From Beijerinckiaceae bacterium RH AL1 (GTDB lineage: Bacteria > Pseudomonadota > Alphaproteobacteria > Rhizobiales > Beijerinckiaceae), in assembly GCA_901457705.2 (NCBI GenBank), contig LR590083.2:3844597-3908596 (forward strand): 64,000 nt of DNA, in the 5' to 3' direction. Position 1 is the stretch's first letter; the number at the start of each line of letters is the position of its first letter. Shown here piece after piece: positions 33,958 through 43,810 of this stretch. The notes under the pieces are model-generated. The model did no database searches and had not been told where the DNA came from. It saw only the letters and a list, made by a program, of their open reading frames with translations. The position numbers and the translations under genes were made by a program.

Positions 33958-34937
33958 GGCGTGCCGTCCGTGTAACGCCTGAAGCCGTAGCCTTCGAAGA
34001 TCTTGAGCGCGGTCGGCGAGCGGATGAACTCGAGCCAGGCTTTGGCGGCCTGCGGATGCGCGGCGCCTTTCACGACCGCGCCGGCATAGATCCCGGTTGC
34101 GTTCTGGCCGGCGGGGATCTCGATATGCGCGATCGCGTGGCCGACCTGCTCCTGGAAGATGGCCTCTGACCGCCACGTCACGCCGGCATCGGCGCAGCCC
34201 TGCATCAGGAAGAGCGGCGACTGGCGGTGGTGAATGTGCGTGAGGATCGTCGAGCCGTCGGCGACCTTCGTGTCGTACACGGCCTTGGCGAGGGCGGGCC
34301 CGCCGGCCTTCTCCAGCGCGGCGTTAATCTGCGCCGCGATGCCTTCGAAGGCAGGGTTCGGCATGACCAGACGGACCCCTTGCTTGCCGAGATCGGCGAG
34401 CCCCGCGACATGCGCAGGATTGTCCTTCGGGACCATGATCGCCAGCGTGTTCGACACGTAGGACACGACCGGCCCTTCGAGCAGCCCGTCGTCGACGAGC
34501 TCGCGCACCTTCTTCTGCCCGGCGAGGTAGACGTCGCCCTTGGCGGTGAAGGTGAGGTTGCCCGACGTGACCGTGCCGCCGGCTTTCAGCTGATCGACAA
34601 GGAGGCCCGGCGGGATCGTCTCCCAGAAGAGCTTGCCCTTGTACTCTGGGCGCTCGGCCTCGAACGCCTTCACGAGCGGCGCCATCGCGAAGAAGTAGTT
34701 GCCGCCGACATAGAGCACGAGCTTCGGGTCGGTGAGGTCGCCGTGGAAGTCGGCCATGACATCGGCCTGCGGCACGGTGAACTCGAGGCCGCGCTTCGCC
34801 GCGTCGTTGTTGGCGCCCTTCTGCCACGGCGGGTAGATGCTCTCGTCATAAGTGGTTGGGCGACAAACCGGAGCGGCCGCCGGCGCCGGCCCTACGCTAG
34901 CGAGACAAAGGAGGATGGCGAGCGGCGCGCGGCTCAT
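33954..34937 (-). CDS. Periplasmic ModA-like substrate-binding protein without transporter
   Basis: The 327-residue protein has a signal peptide (residues 1-25, ending APAAA) and a periplasmic-binding type II fold similar to molybdate/oxyanion binders (KLVLYVGGNYFFAMAPLVKA near the N-terminus; GIYAGAVVKGAAHPQAAKAW near the end). No permease or ATPase gene is adjacent. Overlaps of four bases join it to the Tat/DsrE-like gene before it and the cytochrome gene after it. It may deliver an oxyanion or sulfur ligand to those proteins rather than to a transporter. That is inference. Confidence 0.75.
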   Translation of the reverse strand: MSRAPLAILLCLASVGPAPAAAPVCRPTTYDESIYPPWQKGANNDAAKRGLEFTVPQADVMADFHGDLTDPKLVLYVGGNYFFAMAPLVKAFEAERPEYKGKLFWETIPPGLLVDQLKAGGTVTSGNLTFTAKGDVYLAGQKKVRELVDDGLLEGPVVSYVSNTLAIMVPKDNPAHVAGLADLGKQGVRLVMPNPAFEGIAAQINAALEKAGGPALAKAVYDTKVADGSTILTHIHHRQSPLFLMQGCADAGVTWRSEAIFQEQVGHAIAHIEIPAGQNATGIYAGAVVKGAAHPQAAKAWLEFIRSPTALKIFEGYGFRRYTDGTP

Positions 34938-35728
34938 TTCGCGTAGTGGAAGCCGACGGCCTGCAGCTCCGGGATCGTCGCGACGGCACCGGGCGTGAGG
35001 ATGACGCCGGGGATCAGGTGATTGGTGAGCTCGGCGGCCAGCGCGTCGAGCGCCAGCCTGTCGGGGTCGAGGCCCATCTCCGAGATCTTCGCCGCCTGCT
35101 CCCAGATCGCGTTGTGGCAAGAGAGGAAGACGACCCCGCGGCGCATCAGCTCGGGGATCGAGTTCGCGGCCGGCGAGAAGGCGCCCTTCGGGTCCTCGTA
35201 GTTCTTGGGATCGGCACCGCTCGCCGGCTTCTCGACGATCAGCGTGTTGGTCTTGAACCGGTCGCCGGCGAGCTTCGTGAGCTGGTACTTGTCCCACGTC
35301 GCCTGATCGTAGAGCGCGAGATTGGCCGTGCCGTGGGTCGCCGAGGCGACGAGGAACTCGGGATGCTTGAACGACCAGATCTGCGCGTTCAGCGAGTTGC
35401 GCATGACGCCGAGCCAGGGGCCGTCGATCGCCGTGTTGTCCCACACCTGCTTCGGCCCCTGCTTGTAGGCCATCAGCTCGTGCAGCGCCTCGTCGTCCCA
35501 CTGCGAGGGATCGTCGAGGATCATCGGCACGCTCTTGAAGTCGCGCCGCCGCGGGGCCGCGGCAAGCCGCTCGGTCAGCGCCCGCAGGCTGGTCGCGCCG
35601 GGCGCCAGGAGCGACGTCGATGCCGGCGCGGCCTCGGCGGTGCGCGTGCCGAGCGCGAGGCTCGCTGCGGCGAGGCCGCCGCCGAGCGTCAGCAGTGCCT
35701 CGCGGCGTCCCGTCAGGTCCTCGGGCAC
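34934..35728 (-). CDS. Tat-exported DsrE-like protein
   Basis: The protein has 264 residues from a GTG at 35728 that has AAGGAGG seven bases upstream; an ATG at 35773 is less supported. A twin-arginine signal (GRREALLTLGGGLAAASLAL) precedes the mature protein. The C-terminal half (MRRGVVFLSCHNAIWEQAAK, then LIPGVILTPGAVATIPELQ) has the pattern of DsrE-like sulfur-handling domains, with a conserved-looking Cys in SCHN. Homologues are often mislabelled transcriptional initiation protein Tat. Likely folds with a cofactor or metal before export. Confidence 0.75.
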   Translation of the reverse strand: MPEDLTGRREALLTLGGGLAAASLALGTRTAEAAPASTSLLAPGATSLRALTERLAAAPRRRDFKSVPMILDDPSQWDDEALHELMAYKQGPKQVWDNTAIDGPWLGVMRNSLNAQIWSFKHPEFLVASATHGTANLALYDQATWDKYQLTKLAGDRFKTNTLIVEKPASGADPKNYEDPKGAFSPAANSIPELMRRGVVFLSCHNAIWEQAAKISEMGLDPDRLALDALAAELTNHLIPGVILTPGAVATIPELQAVGFHYAK

Positions 35729-35801
35729 GGCGTCCTCCTTGCTCTTCGGCGCGTCGCGTGCGGCGCGCTGCACGCCATATAGCGCGGCCTCGGCGGAAAG
35801 C

Positions 35802-35978
35802 TCAGCGACGCGCCTTGCGCAGGCGCCTCAACATCTCGTCGCTCGTAAGGTGGCGCGTTCGGACGCCGCGATGCCACGACGTCCAGGTGCGGCGGCCGCG
35901 GCGCTCCTCGAGCACGAGCGCGGCGAGCACGGTGAGGACGATGACGAGATGCGCGAGCAGGAAGAGGCCGCTGGACAT
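35802..35978 (-). CDS. Small single-pass membrane protein heading the Tat/cytochrome operon
   Basis: The 58-residue frame begins MSSGLFLLAHLVIVLTVLAA. It has one transmembrane helix (about residues 4-24), then a strongly basic cytoplasmic tail (EERRGRRTW to LRRLRKARR). GGAG lies eight bases before the ATG. It ends 73 bases before the Tat/DsrE-like gene on the same strand. It may be a membrane anchor or assembly subunit for the periplasmic proteins; no family recognised. Confidence 0.5.
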   Translation of the reverse strand: MSSGLFLLAHLVIVLTVLAALVLEERRGRRTWTSWHRGVRTRHLTSDEMLRRLRKARR

Positions 35979-36119
35979 GGGTTGGCTCCGGACGGTCCGA
36001 TCCTAGGCCGAAGTCGCACGACTTTCCTATACGCCGACCGGCCTTGCCGCCTCGAACCCCTATGCGGCGCATCGTAGCTGATCTCGCGGCGCCCCGAGGC
36101 GTCGAACGAGCGATCTGAC

Positions 36120-36338
36120 ATGTACCCTCCGTCCATCGAAAACTTCCCGGCGCCGCGACCGGAGCCGAGCTTCGTCGTCGGGCCCGACGGCGCCGGGCAC
36201 TGGCTGGCGGTCGAGACGCACGGTCTCGGCGGCGGCATCTTCGTCTCGCAGGACGCCGCGCTGCACTACGCCCGCAGCGAGTCGTGCCGCCGGCCCGGCG
36301 CCGTTGAGATCACGCCGCGGATGATTGCACTCCGCTAG
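36120..36338 (+). CDS. Small conserved-looking protein, function unknown
   Basis: The 72-residue protein has a Pro-rich start (MYPPSIENFPAPRPEPS) and a compact domain with GHWLAVETHGLGGGIFVSQD and ALHYARSES, reminiscent of short DUF2188-like or stress-type domains. The ribosome-binding site is weak. Composition and frame bias look genuine. It is unlinked to neighbours by overlap. Confidence 0.5.
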   Translation: MYPPSIENFPAPRPEPSFVVGPDGAGHWLAVETHGLGGGIFVSQDAALHYARSESCRRPGAVEITPRMIALR

Positions 36339-36404
36339 CTTTGCCGTGGATCGATCTGCCCGCTCGCGCGTTGAAGATCGGGGATTGTAGAGGAGGGATT
36401 TGTT

Positions 36405-36673
36405 ATGCGCATTCTCGGGACCATCGTCGTGGCGAGCGCCGCGCTTCTGACCGGTGCTTTCGGCGCCGTTGCCGCGCCCGCCACGAGCGACAACGCGACG
36501 ATCATCACGCCGCACGCGTTCGCCAAGGGGATCGACGTGCAGACCGGCCGCAGCGCCGCCTTCGATACGACCGACGGGATCAGCGACAAGTATCGCTTCA
36601 GCATCGGGTTCACCCCAGCCACCTCGCCGTGCGACACCGCCCGCATCCAGTCGCTGTTCTGCCGGGACGCGAG

Positions 36674-36677
<4 letters not shown>
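36405..36677 (+). CDS. Small secreted protein with a Cys pair
   Basis: The 90-residue precursor has a strong GAGGAGGG ribosome-binding site and a signal peptide (residues 1-24, ending AVAA). The mature part holds two cysteines near the C-terminus (SPCDTARIQSLFCRD) that could form a disulfide. No family recognised. Its stop codon overlaps the convergent uup stop by three bases, so the two transcripts overlap at their 3' ends. Confidence 0.65.
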
Positions 36678-38488
<1,811 letters not shown>

Positions 38489-38544
38489 CGGCGGGGTTTA
38501 GCGCAAGGGCGCCGCGTTTGGCAGCCGAAAGCTGGCGCCGTCGA

Positions 38545-38901
38545 TCATGAGCGAAGCGGAGACGGCCGGTCCTTCAGGGCGTCCTCGACGGCAGCGCGCA
38601 GCAGCGGCAGATCGTTCTTGATGGCAGACCAAACCATCGACTCTTGGACGTTGTCGTAGTTGTGGCGATAGACGTTCCCGGCTCCCATGATCTTTCTCCA
38701 AGGGAGTTGTGGTCGTTCATCTCTGAAATCGGGCGCCAGCCTTCGGCTCGCTTCCGATATGATCTCCAGCGCCCGCGTTGCTGCGAAGAAATGCAGCCGC
38801 GACGCTGCGAAAGATTCGAACGACAGGCCTTCCAGAAAAGCTTCCGCCGACGCGATGGCGTCCAAGATATCGATCAGCGCGAGTTGGGTTTTAGAATGCA
38901 T
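38545..38901 (-). CDS. hepT: HepT-like HEPN domain protein (DUF86)
   Basis: The 118-residue all-helical HEPN protein has the segment IMGAGNVYRHNYDNV. Classical HepT toxins have RxxxxHxY; here the Arg position is Gly and an Arg lies directly before the His, a variant seen in some DUF86 proteins. It overlaps the nucleotidyltransferase gene by 11 bases, the standard MntA-HepT toxin-antitoxin layout. HEPN proteins of this type cleave or bind RNA, and MntA controls them by AMP transfer. Confidence 0.82.
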   Translation of the reverse strand: MHSKTQLALIDILDAIASAEAFLEGLSFESFAASRLHFFAATRALEIISEASRRLAPDFRDERPQLPWRKIMGAGNVYRHNYDNVQESMVWSAIKNDLPLLRAAVEDALKDRPSPLRS

Positions 38902-39187
38902 AGAGCGCGTCGCGCTCTGCCTGCGGCCTAACCAGCGGCTTGAGGGCGGCCCGGTTCGCGACGTCGACACGCTGGGGGAAAAGATCTTCCAAGTACTGAA
39001 CAATCCCGACATAGTCGAAGAGCGAGATATCGGCGTCGGGGCTGAGCTCGACCATGATATCGATATCGCTGTCGGGCCTTTGGTCGCCACGCGCGGCGGA
39101 CCCGAAAAGGGCCGCGCGCGAGACGCCGAGGGCGCGCAGCTCTCCCTCGGCTTCCTTCAGGACTTGGATGATCCGGTCTCGCGTCAC
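38891..39187 (-). CDS. mntA: MntA-like minimal nucleotidyltransferase antitoxin
   Basis: The 98-residue protein has the nucleotidyltransferase motif GSAARGDQRPDSDID near residues 29-43 and ends with VDVANRAALKP, the third acidic site. It is the antitoxin partner of the overlapping HepT-like gene and probably adds AMP to it. Confidence 0.85.
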   Translation of the reverse strand: MTRDRIIQVLKEAEGELRALGVSRAALFGSAARGDQRPDSDIDIMVELSPDADISLFDYVGIVQYLEDLFPQRVDVANRAALKPLVRPQAERDALYAF

Positions 39188-39243
39188 CGCGTGAGATTAC
39201 CACGGTTGGACGACGCCATAAAAGACCGGTGATCCGCAGGCCC

Positions 39244-40815
39244 TCAGTGCCTCCAGATGATCCAATAGGCCGCGACGGCGACGATCGCCCACAGCGCCCA
39301 ATGCCCGAATTTCTGCGCGTCCTTCTGCATTTGGCCGAACTGGTCGAGCGCGTTCTGCGAGAACTCGAAGCCGTTGTCGGCCATGTCCTCGAGCATCTCG
39401 AGCGTGCGGCCGGCGCGCGACAAAGCCACCGGCAGCCCGCCGGCGAGCTTGTAGAGATCGTGGACGCCGCGGCTCGCATCCTGCAGCTTGCCGAGCGGCC
39501 CGAGGTTTTCCTCGATCCAGGCGCGGACGACGGGCTCGGCGGTGGTCCACATGTCGAGACGCGGGTCGAGCGTCCGGGCCACGCCTTCCACCACGACCAT
39601 CGTCTTCTGCAAAAGAACCAGCTCGGTGCGCGCCTTCATGTCGAAGAGGCCGGTGATCTCGAAGAGCAGCGACAAAAGCCGCGCCATCGAGATCTGGTCG
39701 GCGGTCCGCGAATGGATCGGCTCGCCGATGGCGCGGATCGCCTGTGCGAAATCCTCGACGCGGTGGACGCGCGGCACGTAGCCCGCCTCGAAATGCACCT
39801 CGGCGACGCGAAGATAGTCGCGGGTGATGAAGCCGTAGAGGATCTCGGCGAGGAAGCGGCGCTCCTTGACGCCGAGCCGGCCCATGATGCCGAAGTCGAC
39901 GGCGACGAGGCGCCCGTCGCGGTCGACGAAGAGATTGCCCTGGTGCATGTCGGCGTGGAACAGGCCGTCGCGCATCGAGTGACGCAGGAAGCTCTGGATG
40001 ACGATGGCGCCGAGCTTCGGCAGCTCGAAGCCGCGCTGCGCCAGGCCGACCGTGTCGGAGAGCTTGATGCCGTCGATCCATTCGAGGGTCAGCACCTCGG
40101 CGGCGGTGCGGTCCCAATCGATCTTCGGCACGCGGAAGTCGGTCTCGTCGGCGACGTTCTCGGCGAACTCTGAAGCCGCCGCCGCCTCGAGCCTGAAGTC
40201 CGTCTCCATCTTGAGCGAGCGCGCCAGCGTGTCGACGACGCTCGTCGGGCGAAGCCGCTGGCTGTCGGGGAAGCGGCTCTCGATGAAGCTCGCCGCGACC
40301 TTCATGTCGGCGAGGTCGCGCTTCATCAGCCGCTCGACGCCGGGGCGGCGCACCTTGATCGCCACCTCGCGCTCGCCGAGCGCGTCGCGCACGCGGCCGC
40401 GATGCACCTGGGCGATCGAGGCGGCGGCGACCGGCTCGCCCAACGACACGAACATGTCCTCGAGCTTGCAGCCGAAGGCCTGCTCGATCTGCCGCACCGC
40501 CGCCTCGCGCGGGAACGGCTCCATGCGATCCTGCAGCCGCTCCAGCACCTTGACGACGTTGGGGCCGACGACGTCGGGCCGCGTCGCCAGGAACTGCCCG
40601 AGCTTCACGTAGGAGGGCCCAAGCTTGGAGATCGCGCCGGGCAGCGCGGCGAGCGCAGGCCCCTGCGTCTTCCTGGCGAGCAGCCGGGCGACCGCCAGCG
40701 GCAGCTTGGCGAAGGGCGGCAGCAGCGTCGTGTCGACGTCGTTGAAGACGCCGGCGCGGACCAGCACGAAGACGGCACGCGCCAGCCGGAAAAAAGCCCC
40801 GAGGCGGGTGATCAC
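39244..40815 (-). CDS. ubiB: UbiB protein-kinase-like ATPase for ubiquinone biosynthesis
   Basis: The 523-residue protein has the KxGQ motif (SYVKLGQFLATRPD near residue 70), the Ala-rich nucleotide loop AAASIAQVH, catalytic loop FHADMHQGN and metal site VDFG, with two C-terminal transmembrane segments. It belongs to the atypical kinase family needed for coenzyme Q synthesis. It follows ubiE by 13 bases. Confidence 0.93.
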   Translation of the reverse strand: MITRLGAFFRLARAVFVLVRAGVFNDVDTTLLPPFAKLPLAVARLLARKTQGPALAALPGAISKLGPSYVKLGQFLATRPDVVGPNVVKVLERLQDRMEPFPREAAVRQIEQAFGCKLEDMFVSLGEPVAAASIAQVHRGRVRDALGEREVAIKVRRPGVERLMKRDLADMKVAASFIESRFPDSQRLRPTSVVDTLARSLKMETDFRLEAAAASEFAENVADETDFRVPKIDWDRTAAEVLTLEWIDGIKLSDTVGLAQRGFELPKLGAIVIQSFLRHSMRDGLFHADMHQGNLFVDRDGRLVAVDFGIMGRLGVKERRFLAEILYGFITRDYLRVAEVHFEAGYVPRVHRVEDFAQAIRAIGEPIHSRTADQISMARLLSLLFEITGLFDMKARTELVLLQKTMVVVEGVARTLDPRLDMWTTAEPVVRAWIEENLGPLGKLQDASRGVHDLYKLAGGLPVALSRAGRTLEMLEDMADNGFEFSQNALDQFGQMQKDAQKFGHWALWAIVAVAAYWIIWRH

Positions 40816-40828
40816 GCCCGGGCCTTGC

Positions 40829-41671
40829 TCACAGCTTCCATCCCGAGTGGATCGCGACGATGCCGCCCGACAGCGGCACGACCTGCGTCTGCCGGAAGCC
40901 GGCGGCGCGCAGCTGGCCCTCGAACGCGGCGGCGCCGGGGAACTTCCGGATCGACTCGACGAGGTACTGGTAGGACTCGCGGTCGCCCGTCACGCGCTCG
41001 CCGATCCACGGGATCACCTTGAACGAATAGGTCTCGTAGACGCGGTCGAGCAGCGGCAGCACGTCGGGCGAGAACTCGAGGCACAGGAAGTGCCCGCCGC
41101 GGCGCAGGACGCGATAGGCCTCGGTGAGCGCGACCTGGATGCGCGGCACGTTGCGGATGCCGAAGGCGACCGTGTAGGCGTCGTAGCGCGACGCCTCGAA
41201 GGGCAGCTCCTCGGCGTTCGCCTCGACGAACTCGACGCGATCGGTGAGCCGTGCCTTGGCGGCGCGGTCGCGGCCGACCTGCAGCATGTCGGCGTTGATG
41301 TCGAGCACGGTGACCCGCGTGCGGTCGCCGCCCGCGCGGGCGATGCGGAAGGCCACATCGCCAGTGCCGCCGGCCACATCGAGATGGTCGAAGCCGAGCC
41401 GCTTCGGCGGGTTCACCATCGCGACGAGCCGGTCCTTCCACAGGCGGTGCAGGCCGCCGGACATCAGGTCGTTCATCAGGTCGTAGCGCCGCGCGACCTT
41501 GTGAAAGACGTCGTCGACGCGGCCCTGCTTTTCGCCGAGCCGGACGTCCTCGTAGCCGAAATGCGTCGTCTCGTCGGCGTCCGGCGGGATCGCGTTCGCA
41601 GCGTCGAGATCGGGCGCGTCAAAGTCAGGCGCGTCGTGTCGGGGCGCGTCGTATCGGGGCGGGCGGGTCAT
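40829..41671 (-). CDS. ubiE: Ubiquinone/menaquinone biosynthesis C-methyltransferase
   Basis: The 280-residue protein has SAM motif [15 protein letters not shown] near residues 100-113 and the UbiE signatures [18 protein letters not shown] and FGIRNVPRI. It methylates the polyprenyl benzoquinol (and demethylmenaquinone) ring. An extra N-terminal stretch of about 25 residues contains an imperfect repeat of xDAP ([18 protein letters not shown]) not seen in most UbiE proteins. Confidence 0.94.
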   Translation of the reverse strand: MTRPPRYDAPRHDAPDFDAPDLDAANAIPPDADETTHFGYEDVRLGEKQGRVDDVFHKVARRYDLMNDLMSGGLHRLWKDRLVAMVNPPKRLGFDHLDVAGGTGDVAFRIARAGGDRTRVTVLDINADMLQVGRDRAAKARLTDRVEFVEANAEELPFEASRYDAYTVAFGIRNVPRIQVALTEAYRVLRRGGHFLCLEFSPDVLPLLDRVYETYSFKVIPWIGERVTGDRESYQYLVESIRKFPGAAAFEGQLRAAGFRQTQVVPLSGGIVAIHSGWKL

Positions 41672-41842
41672 GCTCGGGTCTCCGCGGGCCTCTATAGCGG
41701 GCGTCCCGTCCCGTGGCTATGCGGCGGCGCGGTCGAAAGGCCGCGGCTGATCCGGCCTCGTGATCGAACGAAGCCGTCGTCCCGGCGGTTAACCGGCTGG
41801 CGCCAGGTGGCGCCCGATCTTCAACGACCGAAAGCGAGTTCC

Positions 41843-42289
41843 ATGACCGTCAAGACCGTTACCCTCGCCGCCGTCGGCGCGCTGGCCCTCGGCATCGCGT
41901 CCGTCGCTCCGAGCCAGGCCGAGGAGATGAAAGTCTCCGCCAGCCTGTCGCCGTCGGCCGAGGTCCCGCCGCCGTCGGCCGACGCCCATGGCAAGGGCGA
42001 GCTGACCGGCACGTTCGATCCCGCGACGAAGAAGCTCAGCTTCACCGCGACCTACAGCGGCCTCACCGGGCCTGCGACGATGGCGCACCTGCACGCGCCG
42101 GCGCCAACGGGCAAGTCGGCCGGCGTCGAGATCCCGATCTCCGGCGCGGTCGAGAGCCCGATCAAGGGCGACTACACGCTGACCGACGCGCAGGCGAAGA
42201 ACCTCACCGACGGGATGACCTACTTCAACGTGCACACCAAGGCGAACCCGAAGGGCGAGCTGCGCGGGCAGATCCTGACCGTGAAGTAA
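41843..42289 (+). CDS. Secreted CHRD domain protein
   Basis: The 148-residue precursor has a signal peptide (ending SQAEE, near 27) and a CHRD domain (SAEVPPPSADAHGKGELTGT near the start; MAHLHAPAPTGKSAG; FNVHTKANPKGELRGQI at the end). CHRD proteins are beta-rich extracytoplasmic domains of unknown role, with conserved His residues that may bind metal. It stands alone between ubiE and mutM, which are usually direct divergent neighbours. Confidence 0.85.
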   Translation: MTVKTVTLAAVGALALGIASVAPSQAEEMKVSASLSPSAEVPPPSADAHGKGELTGTFDPATKKLSFTATYSGLTGPATMAHLHAPAPTGKSAGVEIPISGAVESPIKGDYTLTDAQAKNLTDGMTYFNVHTKANPKGELRGQILTVK

Positions 42290-42323
42290 GGGCTGCAACA
42301 GCATCGGGCAGGTGCCATATGCC

Positions 42324-42348
42324 GCTGACCGCAACCCCTGGGGTCAGC
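42324..42348 (+). promoter_or_regulatory. Hairpin abutting the mutM start codon
   Basis: GCTGACC (42324-42330) pairs with GGTCAGC (42342-42348), with further C/G pairing inside. It ends one base before the TTG start of mutM. With no clear ribosome-binding site, it may restrict initiation. Confidence 0.35.
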
Positions 42349-42349
42349 C

Positions 42350-43231
42350 TTGCCCGAGCTTCCCGAGGTCGAGACCGTGCGACGCGGTCTCGCACCTGCC
42401 TTCGTCGGCGCGACGATCGATCTCGTCGACCAGCGCCGTCCCGACCTCCGCTTCCCGTTTCCTGCCCGCTTCGCGTCGCGATTGATGGGGCGTCGCGTCG
42501 AGGCGCTCGACCGACGCGCGAAATACCTGCAGGCCAGGCTCGACGACGGCACGATCCTCGTCATGCATCTCGGCATGTCCGGCTCGTTCCGCATCGAGGC
42601 CGACGACGTCCTCGTCACGCCGGGCGCGTTCCACCATCCCCGCTCGGCCCTCAAGACACACGACCACGTCGTCCTGTCGCTCTCGAACGGCGTCCGCATC
42701 GTCTACAACGACCCGCGCCGCTTCGGCTTCATGCTGCTGGTGCCCGAGGCCGACCTCTCCGCGCATCCGCTGTTCGCGTCGCTCGGTCTCGAGCCGCTGA
42801 GCGACGAGCTCGACGGCGCCGCGCTTGCCGCGCGCCTCGCCGGCAAGAAGACGCCGTTAAAGGCTGCGCTGCTCGACCAGACGCTGATCGCCGGGCTCGG
42901 CAACATCTACGTCTGCGAGGCGCTGCACCGGGCCGGCCTGTCGCCTCGGCGCGCCGCCGGCACGCTCGCCAAGCGCGACGGCAGCCCGACCGCGCGGGCG
43001 GACAAGCTCGCGCGCGTCATCAAGGAGGTGCTGCTCGAGGCCGTGGCGGCCGGCGGCTCGACCCTGCGCGACCACAAGCTGACCGATGGCAGCCTTGGCT
43101 ACTTCCAGCATGCCTTCCGGGTCTACGACAGGCTCGACGACCCCTGTCCGAACCTGAAGTGCAACGGGGTCGTCACACGGATCGTGCAGTCCGGGCGCTC
43201 CACGTTCTTCTGCCCGGTCTGCCAGCGGTAA
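42350..43231 (+). CDS. mutM: Formamidopyrimidine-DNA glycosylase
   Basis: The 293-residue protein starts at TTG. MPELPEVE follows directly, and Pro2 is the catalytic nucleophile, so the start is fixed. It has the conserved Lys in RRAKYLQ and a C-terminal zinc finger (CPNLKC ... CPVC). It removes 8-oxoguanine and cuts the abasic site. Full length. Confidence 0.95.
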   Translation: MPELPEVETVRRGLAPAFVGATIDLVDQRRPDLRFPFPARFASRLMGRRVEALDRRAKYLQARLDDGTILVMHLGMSGSFRIEADDVLVTPGAFHHPRSALKTHDHVVLSLSNGVRIVYNDPRRFGFMLLVPEADLSAHPLFASLGLEPLSDELDGAALAARLAGKKTPLKAALLDQTLIAGLGNIYVCEALHRAGLSPRRAAGTLAKRDGSPTARADKLARVIKEVLLEAVAAGGSTLRDHKLTDGSLGYFQHAFRVYDRLDDPCPNLKCNGVVTRIVQSGRSTFFCPVCQR

Positions 43232-43314
43232 AAGACGTCGCGGCCGCAAGCCGCCAAACCTAGATCGGTCTGATAAGGTCGTTCCGCAGGGCGCCGGATC
43301 AAAGCGGAGGCATT

Positions 43315-43764
43315 CTACGTTTTTGACTTCAGAGCATTTCGTGCTTCGATATGCTTGAGGACGCTGAACATCCCACTAAACGGAAGTCCGGGCTCCGTCT
43401 TTAATTTGAACTCAGCATTGTTGCTGGTCACCAGCGTCAATTCGTCTTGATCGGTCATTCTCGTCATTTTGAGCCTCATGAGATGGAGATCGACCTTTAC
43501 GTGGTGAATTTCTTCAAGCTTGATGGCACAAATGCGAGCCTCGATAGAACTGTAAAGACGACGATCAGACAATAGAAACCAATTGTTCTCGTCATGCACG
43601 CTGACAATCACCGGCCTTTCGTCTGGATCTACGATCTTTTCGTCAAAGAATTTCCGGTCTTTCACAGCAATAGATTCGTATAGCTTGGTGTACTCACCAT
43701 TGCCTCCTTTTCTCTTGAAAATGGCGGCCATCACTGTTCCGTGACTCATCGCAGCCTCGCGCAT
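43315..43764 (-). CDS. AT-rich orphan protein, possible PH-like domain
   Basis: The 149-residue protein has no signal or membrane segment. Base composition is clearly AT-richer than everything around it, and codon choice differs (many A/T third positions). The pattern WFLLSDRRLYSS followed by alternating strands and a final helix (SGMFSVLKHIEARNAL) resembles bacterial PH-like domains, but I do not recognise a family. A start five codons later (43749, MSHGTV) is possible. The composition suggests recent transfer. Confidence 0.6.
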   Translation of the reverse strand: MREAAMSHGTVMAAIFKRKGGNGEYTKLYESIAVKDRKFFDEKIVDPDERPVIVSVHDENNWFLLSDRRLYSSIEARICAIKLEEIHHVKVDLHLMRLKMTRMTDQDELTLVTSNNAEFKLKTEPGLPFSGMFSVLKHIEARNALKSKT

Positions 43765-43810
43765 TGAACCGTTCCGCGCAGGCGTCGCGCAGAAGCACCA
43801 ATCGTGGCGC

